Positions 9,181-17,619 of a DNA stretch of 64,000 nucleotides are shown here, piece by piece (the first letter of the stretch is position 1; each line of letters opens with the position of its first letter). The stretch lies in the NCBI RefSeq assembly GCF_000376805.1, contig NZ_AQXT01000002.1:1-64000 (forward strand). Direction: 5' to 3'. The notes beneath the pieces were generated by a model that worked only from the letters and a program-made list of their open reading frames with translations, searched no databases and was not told the origin of the DNA. The translations under genes were made by a program, and so were the position numbers. The DNA is from Henriciella marina DSM 19595 (GTDB taxonomy: Bacteria > Pseudomonadota > Alphaproteobacteria > Caulobacterales > Hyphomonadaceae).

Positions 9181-9816
9181 ATGGCATTTGTGGACCTCGA
9201 CGACTTTCTGGCGCGTGCGCGCCTGCGCCTCGACCCGGTCACCGGGGAGGAACGCCTGGCTGAGGGCGGCGACATCGAGTTTCTGGACGCAGACGGCATT
9301 GCCGGTATTCGGCGGGCGGCGGTTCTGGTGCCGATCATTCCGCGGGCTGGCGGGCCTGCGGTCCTTCTGACACACCGCCCGGACACCATGCCGACGCATC
9401 CCGGTCAGGTCGCCTTTCCAGGTGGCAAGGTCGACCCGATCGACGCAGATGAGATCGAGGCTGCGCTGCGCGAGGCCGAAGAGGAAGTTGGCATCGACCC
9501 GGACCGGATTGAGCTGATCGCGCGCGGGGCGCCGTACATTACAGGTACCGGATTTCGCATCGTGCCGGTGCTGGCTGTCCTGCACGAGAGCTTTGTCGCG
9601 CGGCCCGATCCGGTGGAGGTCGACAGTGTGTTCGAGACGCCGCTTTCCTTCCTGATGAAGGCGGCCAACCATCACCGCCAGCAGACAAGCTGGAAAGGCC
9701 AGGTCCGGCATTATTACGAGATGCCGTATGACGGCCACCGCATCTGGGGCGTGACGGCAGGGATCATACGCGCTTTATATGAACGGCTATACGAACCCGG
9801 GGAGGAAGCGGCTTGA
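9181..9816 (+). CDS. Nudix hydrolase, NudL/CoA pyrophosphatase type
   Basis: A 211-residue Nudix protein. The CoA-pyrophosphatase signature preceding the Nudix box is recognisable (VLLTHRPDTMPTHPGQVAFP, residues 61-80). It is followed by the box itself, GGKVDPIDADEIEAALREAE and then EEVGI (residues 81-105), with the catalytic REAEEEVG core intact. Enzymes of this group hydrolyse CoA and its derivatives to 3',5'-ADP and phosphopantetheine. Assignment to CoA rather than another dinucleotide rests on the upstream motif only. Its stop overlaps the TTG start of the next gene (TTGA), and it lies in the DUF1285-Nudix-membrane protein-CCA enzyme operon. Confidence 0.88.
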   Translation: MAFVDLDDFLARARLRLDPVTGEERLAEGGDIEFLDADGIAGIRRAAVLVPIIPRAGGPAVLLTHRPDTMPTHPGQVAFPGGKVDPIDADEIEAALREAEEEVGIDPDRIELIARGAPYITGTGFRIVPVLAVLHESFVARPDPVEVDSVFETPLSFLMKAANHHRQQTSWKGQVRHYYEMPYDGHRIWGVTAGIIRALYERLYEPGEEAA

Positions 9817-10268
9817 CCTACAGGATCATCTTTCAGCTTGTGCTGTTCCTGTTGCCATTCTTCGCCTATGGCGTCTGGCGGCTGGCACGGCAGGAAGCCA
9901 TAGAAGAAGGGCGCAAACCTTGGCCGATTACCAGCCTGTTCGCCATCGGCGCGACGCTGGCCGTGCTGGCGTGGATCGTGCTGATTTTCGTGGACCGGGG
10001 CGGGCGGGACACGTGCATCCAGCGCTCCTATACCGATCCGGAAACAGGCAGGATTGTGGCGGCGAAAGAGGTGCCTTGCGAAAAGCGCAGGGACGAGCTC
10101 GGCCTGCCGGCAAGCCGTGACCCCGGCAGCCGTGCGAAGGGCCTTGGCGGAAGTGACCCGGCTGGGCCAAACGAGCCGCCCGGCCCGCTGGACCCGGAGG
10201 CGCGTGATGACACACCGACGCTGGAAAGCGAAGACGTTGAAGACCGCACGACCGCTGCGCCGCAATGA
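9813..10268 (+). CDS. Small membrane protein, DUF6111-like
   Basis: A 151-residue protein starting at a TTG (9813) that overlaps the preceding stop codon as TTGA; GGGGAGG lies about 8 nt upstream, supporting this start. Two membrane helices are evident (residues about 4-22 and 40-62). A short motif CIQRSYTDPETGRIV and a Pro/Gly/Asp-rich, probably disordered, C-terminal half of about 70 residues follow. The layout resembles the alphaproteobacterial DUF6111 family; I am only moderately sure of that label. Its stop overlaps the start of the CCA-adding enzyme gene (ATGA). The function is unknown. Confidence 0.72.
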   Translation: MTYRIIFQLVLFLLPFFAYGVWRLARQEAIEEGRKPWPITSLFAIGATLAVLAWIVLIFVDRGGRDTCIQRSYTDPETGRIVAAKEVPCEKRRDELGLPASRDPGSRAKGLGGSDPAGPNEPPGPLDPEARDDTPTLESEDVEDRTTAAPQ

Positions 10269-11461
10269 CCCGGCTAGAGAACACTGACTGGATCGACGCG
10301 CCCACCACACGCGCCGTGATCGCCGCCTTGCATGATGCAAGGCCCGGCAGCGCGCGCTTTGTTGGTGGCTGCGTGCGCAACGAGATCATGGGTAAGCCGG
10401 TCGATGATATCGATATCGCCACGCAGCTGACGCCTGAGGCGGTGATCGCCGCGCTGGAGGCCGCCGGTATCCGCGCCATTCCGACAGGGATCGAGCATGG
10501 CACCATCACGGCGGTTATCGACAGCAAGCCGTTCGAGATCACCACGCTTCGCCGCGACGTTGAGACCGATGGGCGTCACGCCGTTGTCGCCTTCACCGAG
10601 GACTGGGCCGAGGATGCTGCGCGCCGCGATTTCCGGCTGAACGCGCTCTATGCTGACCCGGACGGCACGTTGCATGACCCGACGGGCGGGGGCCTCGACG
10701 ATGCGAAGACTGGCCGTGTCATTTTTATTGGCGACGCAGACCAACGCCTGCGCGAAGACTATCTCCGAATTCTTCGCTTCTATCGCTTTAATGCCTGGTA
10801 TGGCGCGGGGATCGACCCGGAGGGCCAGGCTGCCTGCGCCCGCCAGAAGGATGGGCTGCACCAGATCGCCGTGGAGCGGATCTGGAAGGAGCTTCGCAAG
10901 CTGCTAAGCGCGCCAGACCCGACGCCTGCGGTCAATGCGATGGTGGAGAGCGAGGTATTGGCGCTCCTGTTGCCGGAATCGCAGTCGCTGGATGGGCTGC
11001 ATGATTTGCGCGTCAGTGAGACATTGTCCGGTGTCGGCGCCGATCCGATGCTGCGTCTGATGGCGCTGATCGACCGCAGCGCGCCGTCGGTTATGGCGGT
11101 GTCCAAACGGCTCAAGCTGTCCAATGCCGAGGCGGACCGTCTGACCATGTGGGCGGCCGACAATCTGCCAGCCGTTCAGGGCATGACGGGCGCGGAGCTC
11201 CGCCGGGCGCTCTACTGGCATGGCAAGCAGGCCGTGGTCGACCGCGCGCTGACCTCCGGCGAGAATGTCCGCGACCATCTCTACGCGATCCGCGCCTGGA
11301 AGCGGCCAGAGTTTCCCGTCGGCGGCGAAGATGCGCTGGCGGCGGGCCTTCAGGGGCCCGAGATCGGCAAGGCGCTGCGCGCGCTCGAAGAATGGTGGAT
11401 GGGCGAGGACTTCCAGCCAGACCGGGAAGAGCTGCTGGCGAGACTGGCGAAAAAATCCTGA
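10265..11461 (+). CDS. CCA tRNA nucleotidyltransferase / poly(A) polymerase family
   Basis: A 398-residue class II nucleotidyltransferase. The catalytic core shows RFVGGCVRNEIMGKPVDDID with IAT following, containing the metal-binding DxD. Next come the template-like segment ITTLRRDVETDGRHA and the DWAEDAARRDFRLNALY motif (RRDFxxNA). The C-terminal helical domain contains LRILRFYRFNAWYG. It most likely repairs or adds the 3' CCA of tRNAs, although the tRNA in this window encodes its own CCA. The family also includes poly(A) polymerases, and class II motifs alone do not separate the two. It is the last long gene of the DUF1285-Nudix operon. A 5-bp CGCGC/GCGCG hairpin follows directly after the stop. 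Confidence 0.92.
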   Translation: MTRLENTDWIDAPTTRAVIAALHDARPGSARFVGGCVRNEIMGKPVDDIDIATQLTPEAVIAALEAAGIRAIPTGIEHGTITAVIDSKPFEITTLRRDVETDGRHAVVAFTEDWAEDAARRDFRLNALYADPDGTLHDPTGGGLDDAKTGRVIFIGDADQRLREDYLRILRFYRFNAWYGAGIDPEGQAACARQKDGLHQIAVERIWKELRKLLSAPDPTPAVNAMVESEVLALLLPESQSLDGLHDLRVSETLSGVGADPMLRLMALIDRSAPSVMAVSKRLKLSNAEADRLTMWAADNLPAVQGMTGAELRRALYWHGKQAVVDRALTSGENVRDHLYAIRAWKRPEFPVGGEDALAAGLQGPEIGKALRALEEWWMGEDFQPDREELLARLAKKS

Positions 11462-11490
11462 TTGCGCGCTTTGCGCGAATTTTGTATAAG
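11462..11490 (+). promoter_or_regulatory. Candidate promoter for the small acidic ORF
   Basis: TTGCGC at 11462-11467 and TATAAG at 11485-11490 are separated by exactly 17 bp, a good sigma-70 spacing. The site begins one base after the stop codon of the CCA enzyme and ends 25 nt before the ATG of the small gene at 11516, so that gene may be transcribed independently. Confidence 0.45.
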
Positions 11491-11515
11491 CAGCGTTGTA
11501 GCAATGAGGCCTCAG

Positions 11516-11677
11516 ATGACGGATGAAAAGAAACCGCAGGGCCTCAGGGAAACTGAAGCTGGCCAAGATGGCCGGATCGAGCCTCCAGCTGTCGACGTTG
11601 ACGCTGATGATCTCATGGACATGGCTGAAGATATCATGGCCGAGAACAGTGCGTTGCTGCGCGCGCTTGCCAGATAA
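11516..11677 (+). CDS. Small acidic protein of unknown function
   Basis: A 53-residue frame starting at the ATG at 11516, with GAGG six nt upstream and a plausible promoter just before it. The product is acidic (VDVDADDLMDMAEDIMAEN) and ends in a short helix ALLRALAR. I recognise no family. Directly after its stop, a different frame (about 11693-11764) reads like genuine protein, IFGEIGPEAYADWLREN, and ends in TGA but has no start codon. The gene may therefore be a shortened version of a longer small protein. Confidence that it is translated is moderate. Confidence 0.5.
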   Translation: MTDEKKPQGLRETEAGQDGRIEPPAVDVDADDLMDMAEDIMAENSALLRALAR

Positions 11678-11770
11678 GTGAGACGAGCTGGCTCCGCAAA
11701 TCTTCGGCGAGATTGGTCCTGAGGCCTATGCCGACTGGCTGCGTGAGAACGTCGAGCCGGTCTGAGGCGT

Positions 11771-12268
11771 CTAGTTCGCGTAGACGATGAAGCCGTTGAG
11801 GTAGGCGGCGAAGCAGACCCAGCCGAGATAGGGGACCTGTAGGATGGCCGAAATGATCGAGTGGCGCGCGAAGGCGCGGATCATCAGGATGATGAGCGCC
11901 AGCAGGATGGCGATGATGATGAGCGCGATGAGCGGCGACTGGAAGCCGAAGAAGACCCAGCTCCAGGAGAGGTTCACGGCCAACTGGGTAAAGAAAATGC
12001 CGAGCGCTGCGCTGGCGCGGGCAAAGGATTTTGCTTTCAGGCGCACGATGATCGCGCCAAGCGCCATCAGCGCATAGAGCACAGGCCAGACGATGGCGAA
12101 GGCCTGGTCTGGCGGATTGTAAGGCGGCTTGTTCAGCGCCGCATACCACGGGTCCTGACTGCCGCCGGAGACCAGACCACCAAGCGCGGCAACCGCGATC
12201 GTCAGAGCGATGATCGCAATGATGGCGCGCCACGGGCTGTTTTTGCTGGTGTCTGATGTCTCGGTCAT
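11771..12268 (-). CDS. tspO: TspO/MBR family tryptophan-rich sensory protein
   Basis: A 165-residue integral membrane protein with about five helices. The TspO signature includes WYAALNKPPYNPPDQAF near residue 42 and the tryptophan-containing helix NLSWSWVFFG; the last helix is YLGWVCFAAYLNGFIVY. TspO proteins bind tetrapyrroles and cholesterol-like ligands and modulate porphyrin traffic. It lies 31 nt downstream of hemF on the same strand, so linkage with coproporphyrinogen oxidase supports a tetrapyrrole-related role. The N-terminal 15 residues are polar and precede the first helix. Confidence 0.92.
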   Translation of the reverse strand: MTETSDTSKNSPWRAIIAIIALTIAVAALGGLVSGGSQDPWYAALNKPPYNPPDQAFAIVWPVLYALMALGAIIVRLKAKSFARASAALGIFFTQLAVNLSWSWVFFGFQSPLIALIIIAILLALIILMIRAFARHSIISAILQVPYLGWVCFAAYLNGFIVYAN

Positions 12269-12299
12269 TTTTTCGTCTTATCAGGGCGCTGGCGCGCGG

Positions 12300-13184
12300 T
12301 CACGGCCATTTTACGACGGGCGGCATGGAGGAAAGGATCGAGTTCACATTGCCGCCGGTCTTGAGGCCAAACGTCGTGCCGCGGTCATAGAGCAGGTTGA
12401 ACTCAACATAGCGCCCGCGCCGTACGAGCTGTTCTTCGCGTTCCTCCTCATTCCAGCTTTCCTTCATACGCCGGCGAACAAGCTGCGGGTAGATGTCCCT
12501 GAAGGCTCGCCCGACATCCTGCGTGAAGGCAAAGTCAGCCTCCCAGTCGCCGGTATTATGGCGGTCATAGAAGATGCCGCCCGTGCCGCGTGGTTCATCG
12601 CGGTGATGAAGGTGGAAGTACTCATCGCACTGGGCGGTGAACTGTGGATAGAAAGTCGGGTCGTGGCTGTCGCAGGCCGCTTTCATGGCGGCGTGGAAGT
12701 CGACCGTGTCGGGGAAGCCTTCTTCGCGCTGATAGGTGAGAAGCGGGGTGAGGTCAGCGCCGCCGCCAAACCAGCTTTCGCTGGTGACAAGCATGCGGGT
12801 GTTCATATGAACGGCGGGCACGCGCGGATTGCGAAGGTGCGCGATGAGCGAGATGCCTGCGGCCCAGAACCGGCCACCGGATTTGTCTGCGCCGGGGATC
12901 TGCGCGCGGAAGGCTTCGGAGAAGTCGCCGTAAACGCACGATGTGTGCACGCCGACTTTCTCGAAAAGCTTGCCTTTCATTATGGCCATCGTGCCGCCGC
13001 CGAGATCCTCGGTGCCGTCACCTCGTGACCAGGGCGTGCGCATGAAGGTGGCCGGCGGACCGGGATAAAGCGGCGGCTGCGCTTCGGCTTCCAGTAATTC
13101 GAAACTGGCGATGATTTCGAGCTGGAGTGCCTCGAACCAGGTCCTGGCCCTGATCTTGCGCGATTCTAGTTCGGTGTCGGTCAT
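12300..13184 (-). CDS. hemF: Oxygen-dependent coproporphyrinogen III oxidase
   Basis: A 294-residue HemF. Family-defining segments are present: [43 protein letters not shown] and [17 protein letters not shown], and it ends near [12 protein letters not shown]. It converts coproporphyrinogen III to protoporphyrinogen IX in the cytoplasm using O2. Length is normal for bacterial HemF. It is transcribed away from the bc1 operon, sharing a 277-bp divergent region, and is followed by tspO. Heme supply and the heme-bearing bc1 complex are therefore adjacent. The upstream region contains the 8-bp palindrome TTGCGGCG/CGCCGCAA (13381-13399), which could be an operator for either side. Confidence 0.95.
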   Translation of the reverse strand: MTDTELESRKIRARTWFEALQLEIIASFELLEAEAQPPLYPGPPATFMRTPWSRGDGTEDLGGGTMAIMKGKLFEKVGVHTSCVYGDFSEAFRAQIPGADKSGGRFWAAGISLIAHLRNPRVPAVHMNTRMLVTSESWFGGGADLTPLLTYQREEGFPDTVDFHAAMKAACDSHDPTFYPQFTAQCDEYFHLHHRDEPRGTGGIFYDRHNTGDWEADFAFTQDVGRAFRDIYPQLVRRRMKESWNEEEREEQLVRRGRYVEFNLLYDRGTTFGLKTGGNVNSILSSMPPVVKWP

Positions 13185-13461
13185 GTTCCCTGCCTTTACC
13201 CAGCGGGCATAGTCGAAGTGGCGCCGTGAGCAAACACCTGTTGGCGTAACCTCGGTGCCGCACCCCGGTCAGCGCCACCAGCCCGCGCCGCTGCGTCGCA
13301 TGCGCTGACGCACATGTGCGCCTTGCAAAGCCCGTGCGCTCGCGGTAACCGCAGCGCAGATATATGCGGGGAGGTGCATTTTGCGGCGTTGCGCCGCAAT
13401 GATTTTCCGCACCGATATTGTATGCATCTCGGAGAAAATCCTTGGTCAGAGGACTGGAAGA

Positions 13462-14031
13462 GTGAGCGACGCGCAAACCACACCACACGAGACGATCGAC
13501 GAAGATCGTCGTGATTTCATTCACATCGCAACGGCAGCGACTGCCGTAGCTGGCGCTGGTGCGCTGGCCTATGTCTTCGTCGACCAGATGAATGCAGCCA
13601 GCGACACGAAGGCGGCATCCAGCCTCGACGTCGATGTTTCGAAAGTGCCGATGGGCGGTGAAATCCGGGTTCTGATCGGCGGCAAGCCGTTCTTTATCCG
13701 CCACCGGACCGAAGCAGAGATCCGCGCTGCGCGCAGCGTCGATGTCTCATCGCTTCCAGACCCGCAGAGCGACGAAGAGCGCCTGGTGCCGATGGAGGGC
13801 GGTGAGTATAACACCGCCATTCTCGTTACTTCGGGCAGCTGTACGCATCTTGGTTGTGTCCCGGTTGGTCCTGCGCAGGGCAATACCGGTGACTTTGGCG
13901 GTTGGTACTGCCCCTGCCACGGCTCGCACTATGACACCTCCGGCCGCATTCGCCGCGGGCCCGCTCCGACGAACCTTCCGGTTCCGGACTATAACTGGGT
14001 CAGCCCGGCCGTGATCAATATTTCGCTTTAA
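13462..14031 (+). CDS. petA: Ubiquinol-cytochrome c reductase iron-sulfur (Rieske) subunit
   Basis: I choose the GTG at 13462 (189 residues, beginning [10 protein letters not shown]), which has AGAGGA 8 nt upstream. A twin-arginine motif (RRDFI, near residue 20) precedes the single membrane helix, as expected for a Tat-translocated Rieske protein. The two cluster-binding boxes are intact: CTHLGC and CPCHGSHYD, holding the 2Cys-2His ligands of the [2Fe-2S] cluster. It accepts electrons from ubiquinol at the Qo site and passes them to cytochrome c1. It is the first gene of petABC, with petB 21 nt downstream. Confidence 0.96.
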   Translation: MSDAQTTPHETIDEDRRDFIHIATAATAVAGAGALAYVFVDQMNAASDTKAASSLDVDVSKVPMGGEIRVLIGGKPFFIRHRTEAEIRAARSVDVSSLPDPQSDEERLVPMEGGEYNTAILVTSGSCTHLGCVPVGPAQGNTGDFGGWYCPCHGSHYDTSGRIRRGPAPTNLPVPDYNWVSPAVINISL

Positions 14032-14052
14032 GGAAGAGGACGTAACACAGCC

Positions 14053-15507
14053 ATGAGCGGACATGCCTCGACATACGAGCCGAAGACCGGCTTCACGAAA
14101 TGGCTCGATTCGCGCCTGCCGGTTGTCCGGCTGGCCTATGACAGCTTCGTCGACTTCCCGACGCCGAAAAACCTGAATTACTGGTACACGTTTGGCGGCA
14201 TTCTGGCCGTCTGCCTGATGACGCAGATCATAACCGGTGTCGTCCTTGCCATGCACTATACGGCAACGGTCGAGGGCGCGTTCGCGTCGGTTGAGCGGAT
14301 CATGCGCGACGTGCCGTTTGGCTGGCTGATCCGCGGCATTCACGCGAATGGCGCGTCGATGTTCTTCCTGGCGGTCTATATCCACATGTTCCGCGGTCTC
14401 TATTACGGGTCCTACAAGGCGCCGCGCGAGGTCCTCTGGATCCTCGGTGTGGTGATCTTCCTGCTCATGATGGGCACGGCCTTCCTCGGCTATGTGCTGC
14501 CATGGGGTCAGATGTCCTATCACGGCGCAAACGTGATCACCGGTCTTATCGGCGCGGTCCCGCTTGTTGGTGACAGCATCAAGGCCTGGCTGATGGGTGG
14601 ACCGTCGATCGGTAATCAGACGCTCCAGCGCTTCTTCTCGCTACATTACCTGCTGCCATTCATGATCGCGGGTGTTGTGATCCTTCACATCTGGGCGCTT
14701 CACGTGCCGGGTAATAACAACCCGACCGGCGTCGAACCCCGCAAGGACAAGGAAGGTCTGAAGCAGGACACTGTCCCGTTCCACCCGTATTACACGGTGA
14801 AGGACGGCTTTGCGATCGTGGTCTTCCTGATCATCTTCGCCGCGTTCGTCTTCTATATGCCGAACGTTCTTGGTCATGCTGACAACTACATCGAAGCCAA
14901 CCCGCTGGTGACGCCTGCGCACATCGTGCCTGAATGGTATCTTCTGCCGTTCTACGCGATCCTTCGCGCCATTACGTTCAATCTTGGACCGATCGATGCC
15001 AAGCTGCTTGGTGTCATCGCAATGTTCGGCTCGATCGTCGTGTTGTTCTTCCTGCCCTGGCTGGACACGTCCAAAGTTCGCTCGATGCGCTACCGCCCGG
15101 TGGCCCGTCAGTTCTTCTTCGGCTTCGTGATCGCTGGCCTGCTTCTCGGCTGGTGCGGCGCGGCTAATCCGGATGATCCGATCATCCCGATGGGGTCCGA
15201 CAAGCTGGTCGTCAGCTACACGGATGTGAACGGCAATGAAGCAACGCAAACCTATGAAGAATATGCGGCTGCTTCGAGCTTCCGTGACCAGAAAGCCGCT
15301 GAAGGTGTCGATGCGGTCATCGCCGTCGAGAAGGCGCCAGCGTTCCGCTTCGTGCATCTGGCGCAGGTGCTGACGCTCTACTACTTCGCCTACTTCCTGG
15401 TGATCCTGCCGCTTCTCGGCCTTCGCGAGAATCCGAAAGATGAGCCGGTCTCAATCCACAAGGCGGTGCTCGGTCATGACCGCGCTGCCCCGGCCCCTGC
15501 CGAATAA
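14053..15507 (+). CDS. petB: Cytochrome b of the bc1 complex, with extended C-terminal loop
   Basis: A 484-residue cytochrome b, longer than the usual 410-440. Quinone-site and heme motifs are clear: [34 protein letters not shown], the second histidine pair region [21 protein letters not shown], and the PEWY Qo motif ([17 protein letters not shown]). Between the penultimate and last helices (about residues 378-431) lies an extra polar segment with [20 protein letters not shown]. In typical bacterial homologues only a short loop occurs here. It binds hemes bL and bH and carries out the Q cycle. The gene is followed by petC 13 nt downstream. Confidence 0.96.
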   Translation: MSGHASTYEPKTGFTKWLDSRLPVVRLAYDSFVDFPTPKNLNYWYTFGGILAVCLMTQIITGVVLAMHYTATVEGAFASVERIMRDVPFGWLIRGIHANGASMFFLAVYIHMFRGLYYGSYKAPREVLWILGVVIFLLMMGTAFLGYVLPWGQMSYHGANVITGLIGAVPLVGDSIKAWLMGGPSIGNQTLQRFFSLHYLLPFMIAGVVILHIWALHVPGNNNPTGVEPRKDKEGLKQDTVPFHPYYTVKDGFAIVVFLIIFAAFVFYMPNVLGHADNYIEANPLVTPAHIVPEWYLLPFYAILRAITFNLGPIDAKLLGVIAMFGSIVVLFFLPWLDTSKVRSMRYRPVARQFFFGFVIAGLLLGWCGAANPDDPIIPMGSDKLVVSYTDVNGNEATQTYEEYAAASSFRDQKAAEGVDAVIAVEKAPAFRFVHLAQVLTLYYFAYFLVILPLLGLRENPKDEPVSIHKAVLGHDRAAPAPAE

Positions 15508-15520
15508 GAGGTCAAAGCAC

Positions 15521-16618
15521 ATGAAACTCCTGCGTTTTATCTCTGCCGGTCTCGGCGCTGCCGCCATCGCGGCGACAGCCCATGCCGCAGGCGGTGCGCT
15601 CCACGCGCATGAGCCTGAAGAAGGCTGGGCCTTTGAAGGCCCGGTCGGTGAGCTCGACATGGCTAGCGTCCAGCGCGGCTATCAGGTCTACCGCGAAGTT
15701 TGCGCCTCGTGTCACTCGATGCGCCTGCTGAGCTACCGTAACCTCGGTGAGCCAGGCGGACCGTTCTATGATCCGGAATATCCGAACGCCAATGACAACC
15801 CGCTGGTGAAGTCATTTGCGGCACAGGATGAGATCCTGAGCACTGAGCCGAACGATGTCGGTGATTATGACTATCGCCCGGCGCGCACATCCGATCCGTT
15901 CAAGTCGCCATATCCAAACGCGGCTGCGGCCCGCGCGGCTAATGGCGGTGCGCTTCCACCTGATCTTTCGGTCATTACCAAGGCCCGCCATGGCGGCGCG
16001 AGTTACATCTACAGCCTGATCTCGGGGTATCCTTCCGAGGATACGATGAGCACACGTGAGATCGAAGCGGCTGAAGAAGAGATGCCTGTGGCGGAGGCTG
16101 AGGCCGAAGGCGAAGGCGAAGGTGCCGAGGCCGCTGAAGCCGGCGAGATGGAAGCTGCCGGGATGTCCGAAGGCGAGACGGCAACGCCCGAAGCTGAAGC
16201 ATCGGCCCCGGCACAACCGATGACCGAGACGGTCATTGACGTCGCCGCAGTCGAAGCGCTGTCGCATGGCGACTACCATTATGAAGGCGAGCTCGTTCAG
16301 CCGGCCGGTCAGTACTACAATCCGTACATGGCGGGCGACACGTCGGCCCAGTGGCGCGGCGATCCACGTCATGCACCGCCGGGCGGGTTCCTTGCGATGC
16401 CGCCTCAGCTTTCAGATGGCCGCGTCAGCTATATGGACGGCACGGAAGCGACGGTTGAGCAGATGTCGATCGACATTGCGAACTTCCTCCAGTGGGCTGG
16501 CGAGCCAAAGCAGAGCCAGCGCAAGTCGACCGGTCTTGCCGTGATGATCTATCTCCTGATCTTCGCGGTGCTGCTGTGGTTCTCCTTCCACCGGATCTGG
16601 CGGAACGTGAAGCACTAG
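15521..16618 (+). CDS. petC: Cytochrome c1 with an internal acidic low-complexity insert
   Basis: A 365-residue cytochrome c1. The start is the ATG at 15521, beginning MKLLRFISAG and giving a clear signal peptide that ends near AHA-AGG. The heme site is CASCH at residues 61-65 and the axial methionine is in GGFLAMPPQ (Met293). A C-terminal anchor helix (MIYLLIFAVLLWFSF) follows. Between SLISGYPSED and YYNPYMAGD, positions normally close together, there is an insert of about 90 residues (171-262). It is made largely of Ala and Glu, for example AEAEAEGEGEGAEAAEAGEM. Paracoccus c1 also has a long acidic region, but near its N-terminus. The insert may help dock cytochrome c electrostatically. Confidence 0.95.
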   Translation: MKLLRFISAGLGAAAIAATAHAAGGALHAHEPEEGWAFEGPVGELDMASVQRGYQVYREVCASCHSMRLLSYRNLGEPGGPFYDPEYPNANDNPLVKSFAAQDEILSTEPNDVGDYDYRPARTSDPFKSPYPNAAAARAANGGALPPDLSVITKARHGGASYIYSLISGYPSEDTMSTREIEAAEEEMPVAEAEAEGEGEGAEAAEAGEMEAAGMSEGETATPEAEASAPAQPMTETVIDVAAVEALSHGDYHYEGELVQPAGQYYNPYMAGDTSAQWRGDPRHAPPGGFLAMPPQLSDGRVSYMDGTEATVEQMSIDIANFLQWAGEPKQSQRKSTGLAVMIYLLIFAVLLWFSFHRIWRNVKH

Positions 16619-16645
16619 CCGCGTTCCCGTACATACCAGACGAGA

Positions 16646-16684
16646 AAATGCCGCTTCCTGCAGATCAGGAGGCGGCATTTTTCA
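16646..16684. terminator. Bidirectional intrinsic terminator after petC
   Basis: A 15-bp stem (AAATGCCGCTTCCTG at 16646-16660, partner at 16666-16680, one G-T pair) encloses a 5-nt loop. A run of T follows on the plus strand, and A residues precede the stem, so it can stop both petABC and the convergent DUF1206 gene ending at 16703. Confidence 0.85.
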
Positions 16685-16702
16685 TTGGCGGGTCCTGTGG
16701 GC

Positions 16703-17503
16703 TCAGTCGTCCGGGAACCGGTAGCGAACCGACTGGACGCCTGAGTAGATGCCGTAAGCCCCGATGGTGGCGCTCGCGATAATGAAGAGCGGCAGGCCGA
16801 AAGGTTGGGCGCGTATCCAGCCGAGCGTTGCGGCGAGGCCTTTCACATCGGACGGGTCTGTGCTGACCGCAGCAACCAGAAGGAAGATGCCGATAATGCC
16901 AAAGAGGATACCGCGTCCGCCGATGCCGAACTCGATCACCGGCTTTACCCGCTGCGCCCAGCCGGAAAGGTCGAGGCTCTCCTTCCACTGGTTTGACTGC
17001 GTGCGCCAGACCTGGGCCACGCCGATCCCGATCAGGATCAGCCCGCCAAGGCCAACCAGCCATGAGCCGAATGGCTGCTCCATGAGCCATTTGGCGGAGG
17101 CTTCCGTCTTGCCGCCGCCGCCGCTATCATCGGCGTCAAAAGCGGTCGCCATCGCCGCAAAGCCAACGAGGGCGTAGCTGGTGCCGGACGACACCATTCC
17201 GAGACGGGCGAGGACACCTTTTGCGTCATTGCCCTGATCGTCCGTGTCGAGGGCTGCCTGTTGATAGCGCCAGAGCGCATAGAGGAAGAGGCCGAGCCCT
17301 AGGCAGACCAGAAGGGTCCGGCCGCCGACTTCCGTCTCGATCATGCGGAACGCTTCACCGGGCGTCGCGCCATCATCCTGTTCGCTGGTGAAGGCGGCTT
17401 TCAGAAGAAGGAAACAGACGGCGAGATAGACAAGGGATCTTGCCCCAAGGCCGATACGAGCAAGAAAGCCGGTGACCGACCTGAGTTTATCTGAAGCTGT
17501 CAT
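16703..17503 (-). CDS. DUF1206 membrane protein
   Basis: A 266-residue protein with six predicted helices arranged as three repeated hairpins, typical of DUF1206. Each repeat starts with an Arg-Gly-aromatic motif: LARIGLGARSLVYLAV, LARLGMVSSGTSYALVGFAA and VIEFGIGGRGILFGIIGIF. The function of the family is unknown. A Gly-rich acidic linker (FDADDSGGGGKTEA) separates repeats two and three. It converges on the bc1 operon across a shared terminator and is divergent from the phosphorylase gene at 17620; it appears monocistronic. Confidence 0.85.
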   Translation of the reverse strand: MTASDKLRSVTGFLARIGLGARSLVYLAVCFLLLKAAFTSEQDDGATPGEAFRMIETEVGGRTLLVCLGLGLFLYALWRYQQAALDTDDQGNDAKGVLARLGMVSSGTSYALVGFAAMATAFDADDSGGGGKTEASAKWLMEQPFGSWLVGLGGLILIGIGVAQVWRTQSNQWKESLDLSGWAQRVKPVIEFGIGGRGILFGIIGIFLLVAAVSTDPSDVKGLAATLGWIRAQPFGLPLFIIASATIGAYGIYSGVQSVRYRFPDD

Positions 17504-17619
17504 GACCTAGAGACGCTTGGGCGTGCGGGGCGTTCCGCCTGGTCATCGCTGACAGCGCTTGATTTCAGGCCGGGGGCCTGCTTTCAGCCATGGGAGTTGG
17601 AAGTCAGGAGTTACGGGAC

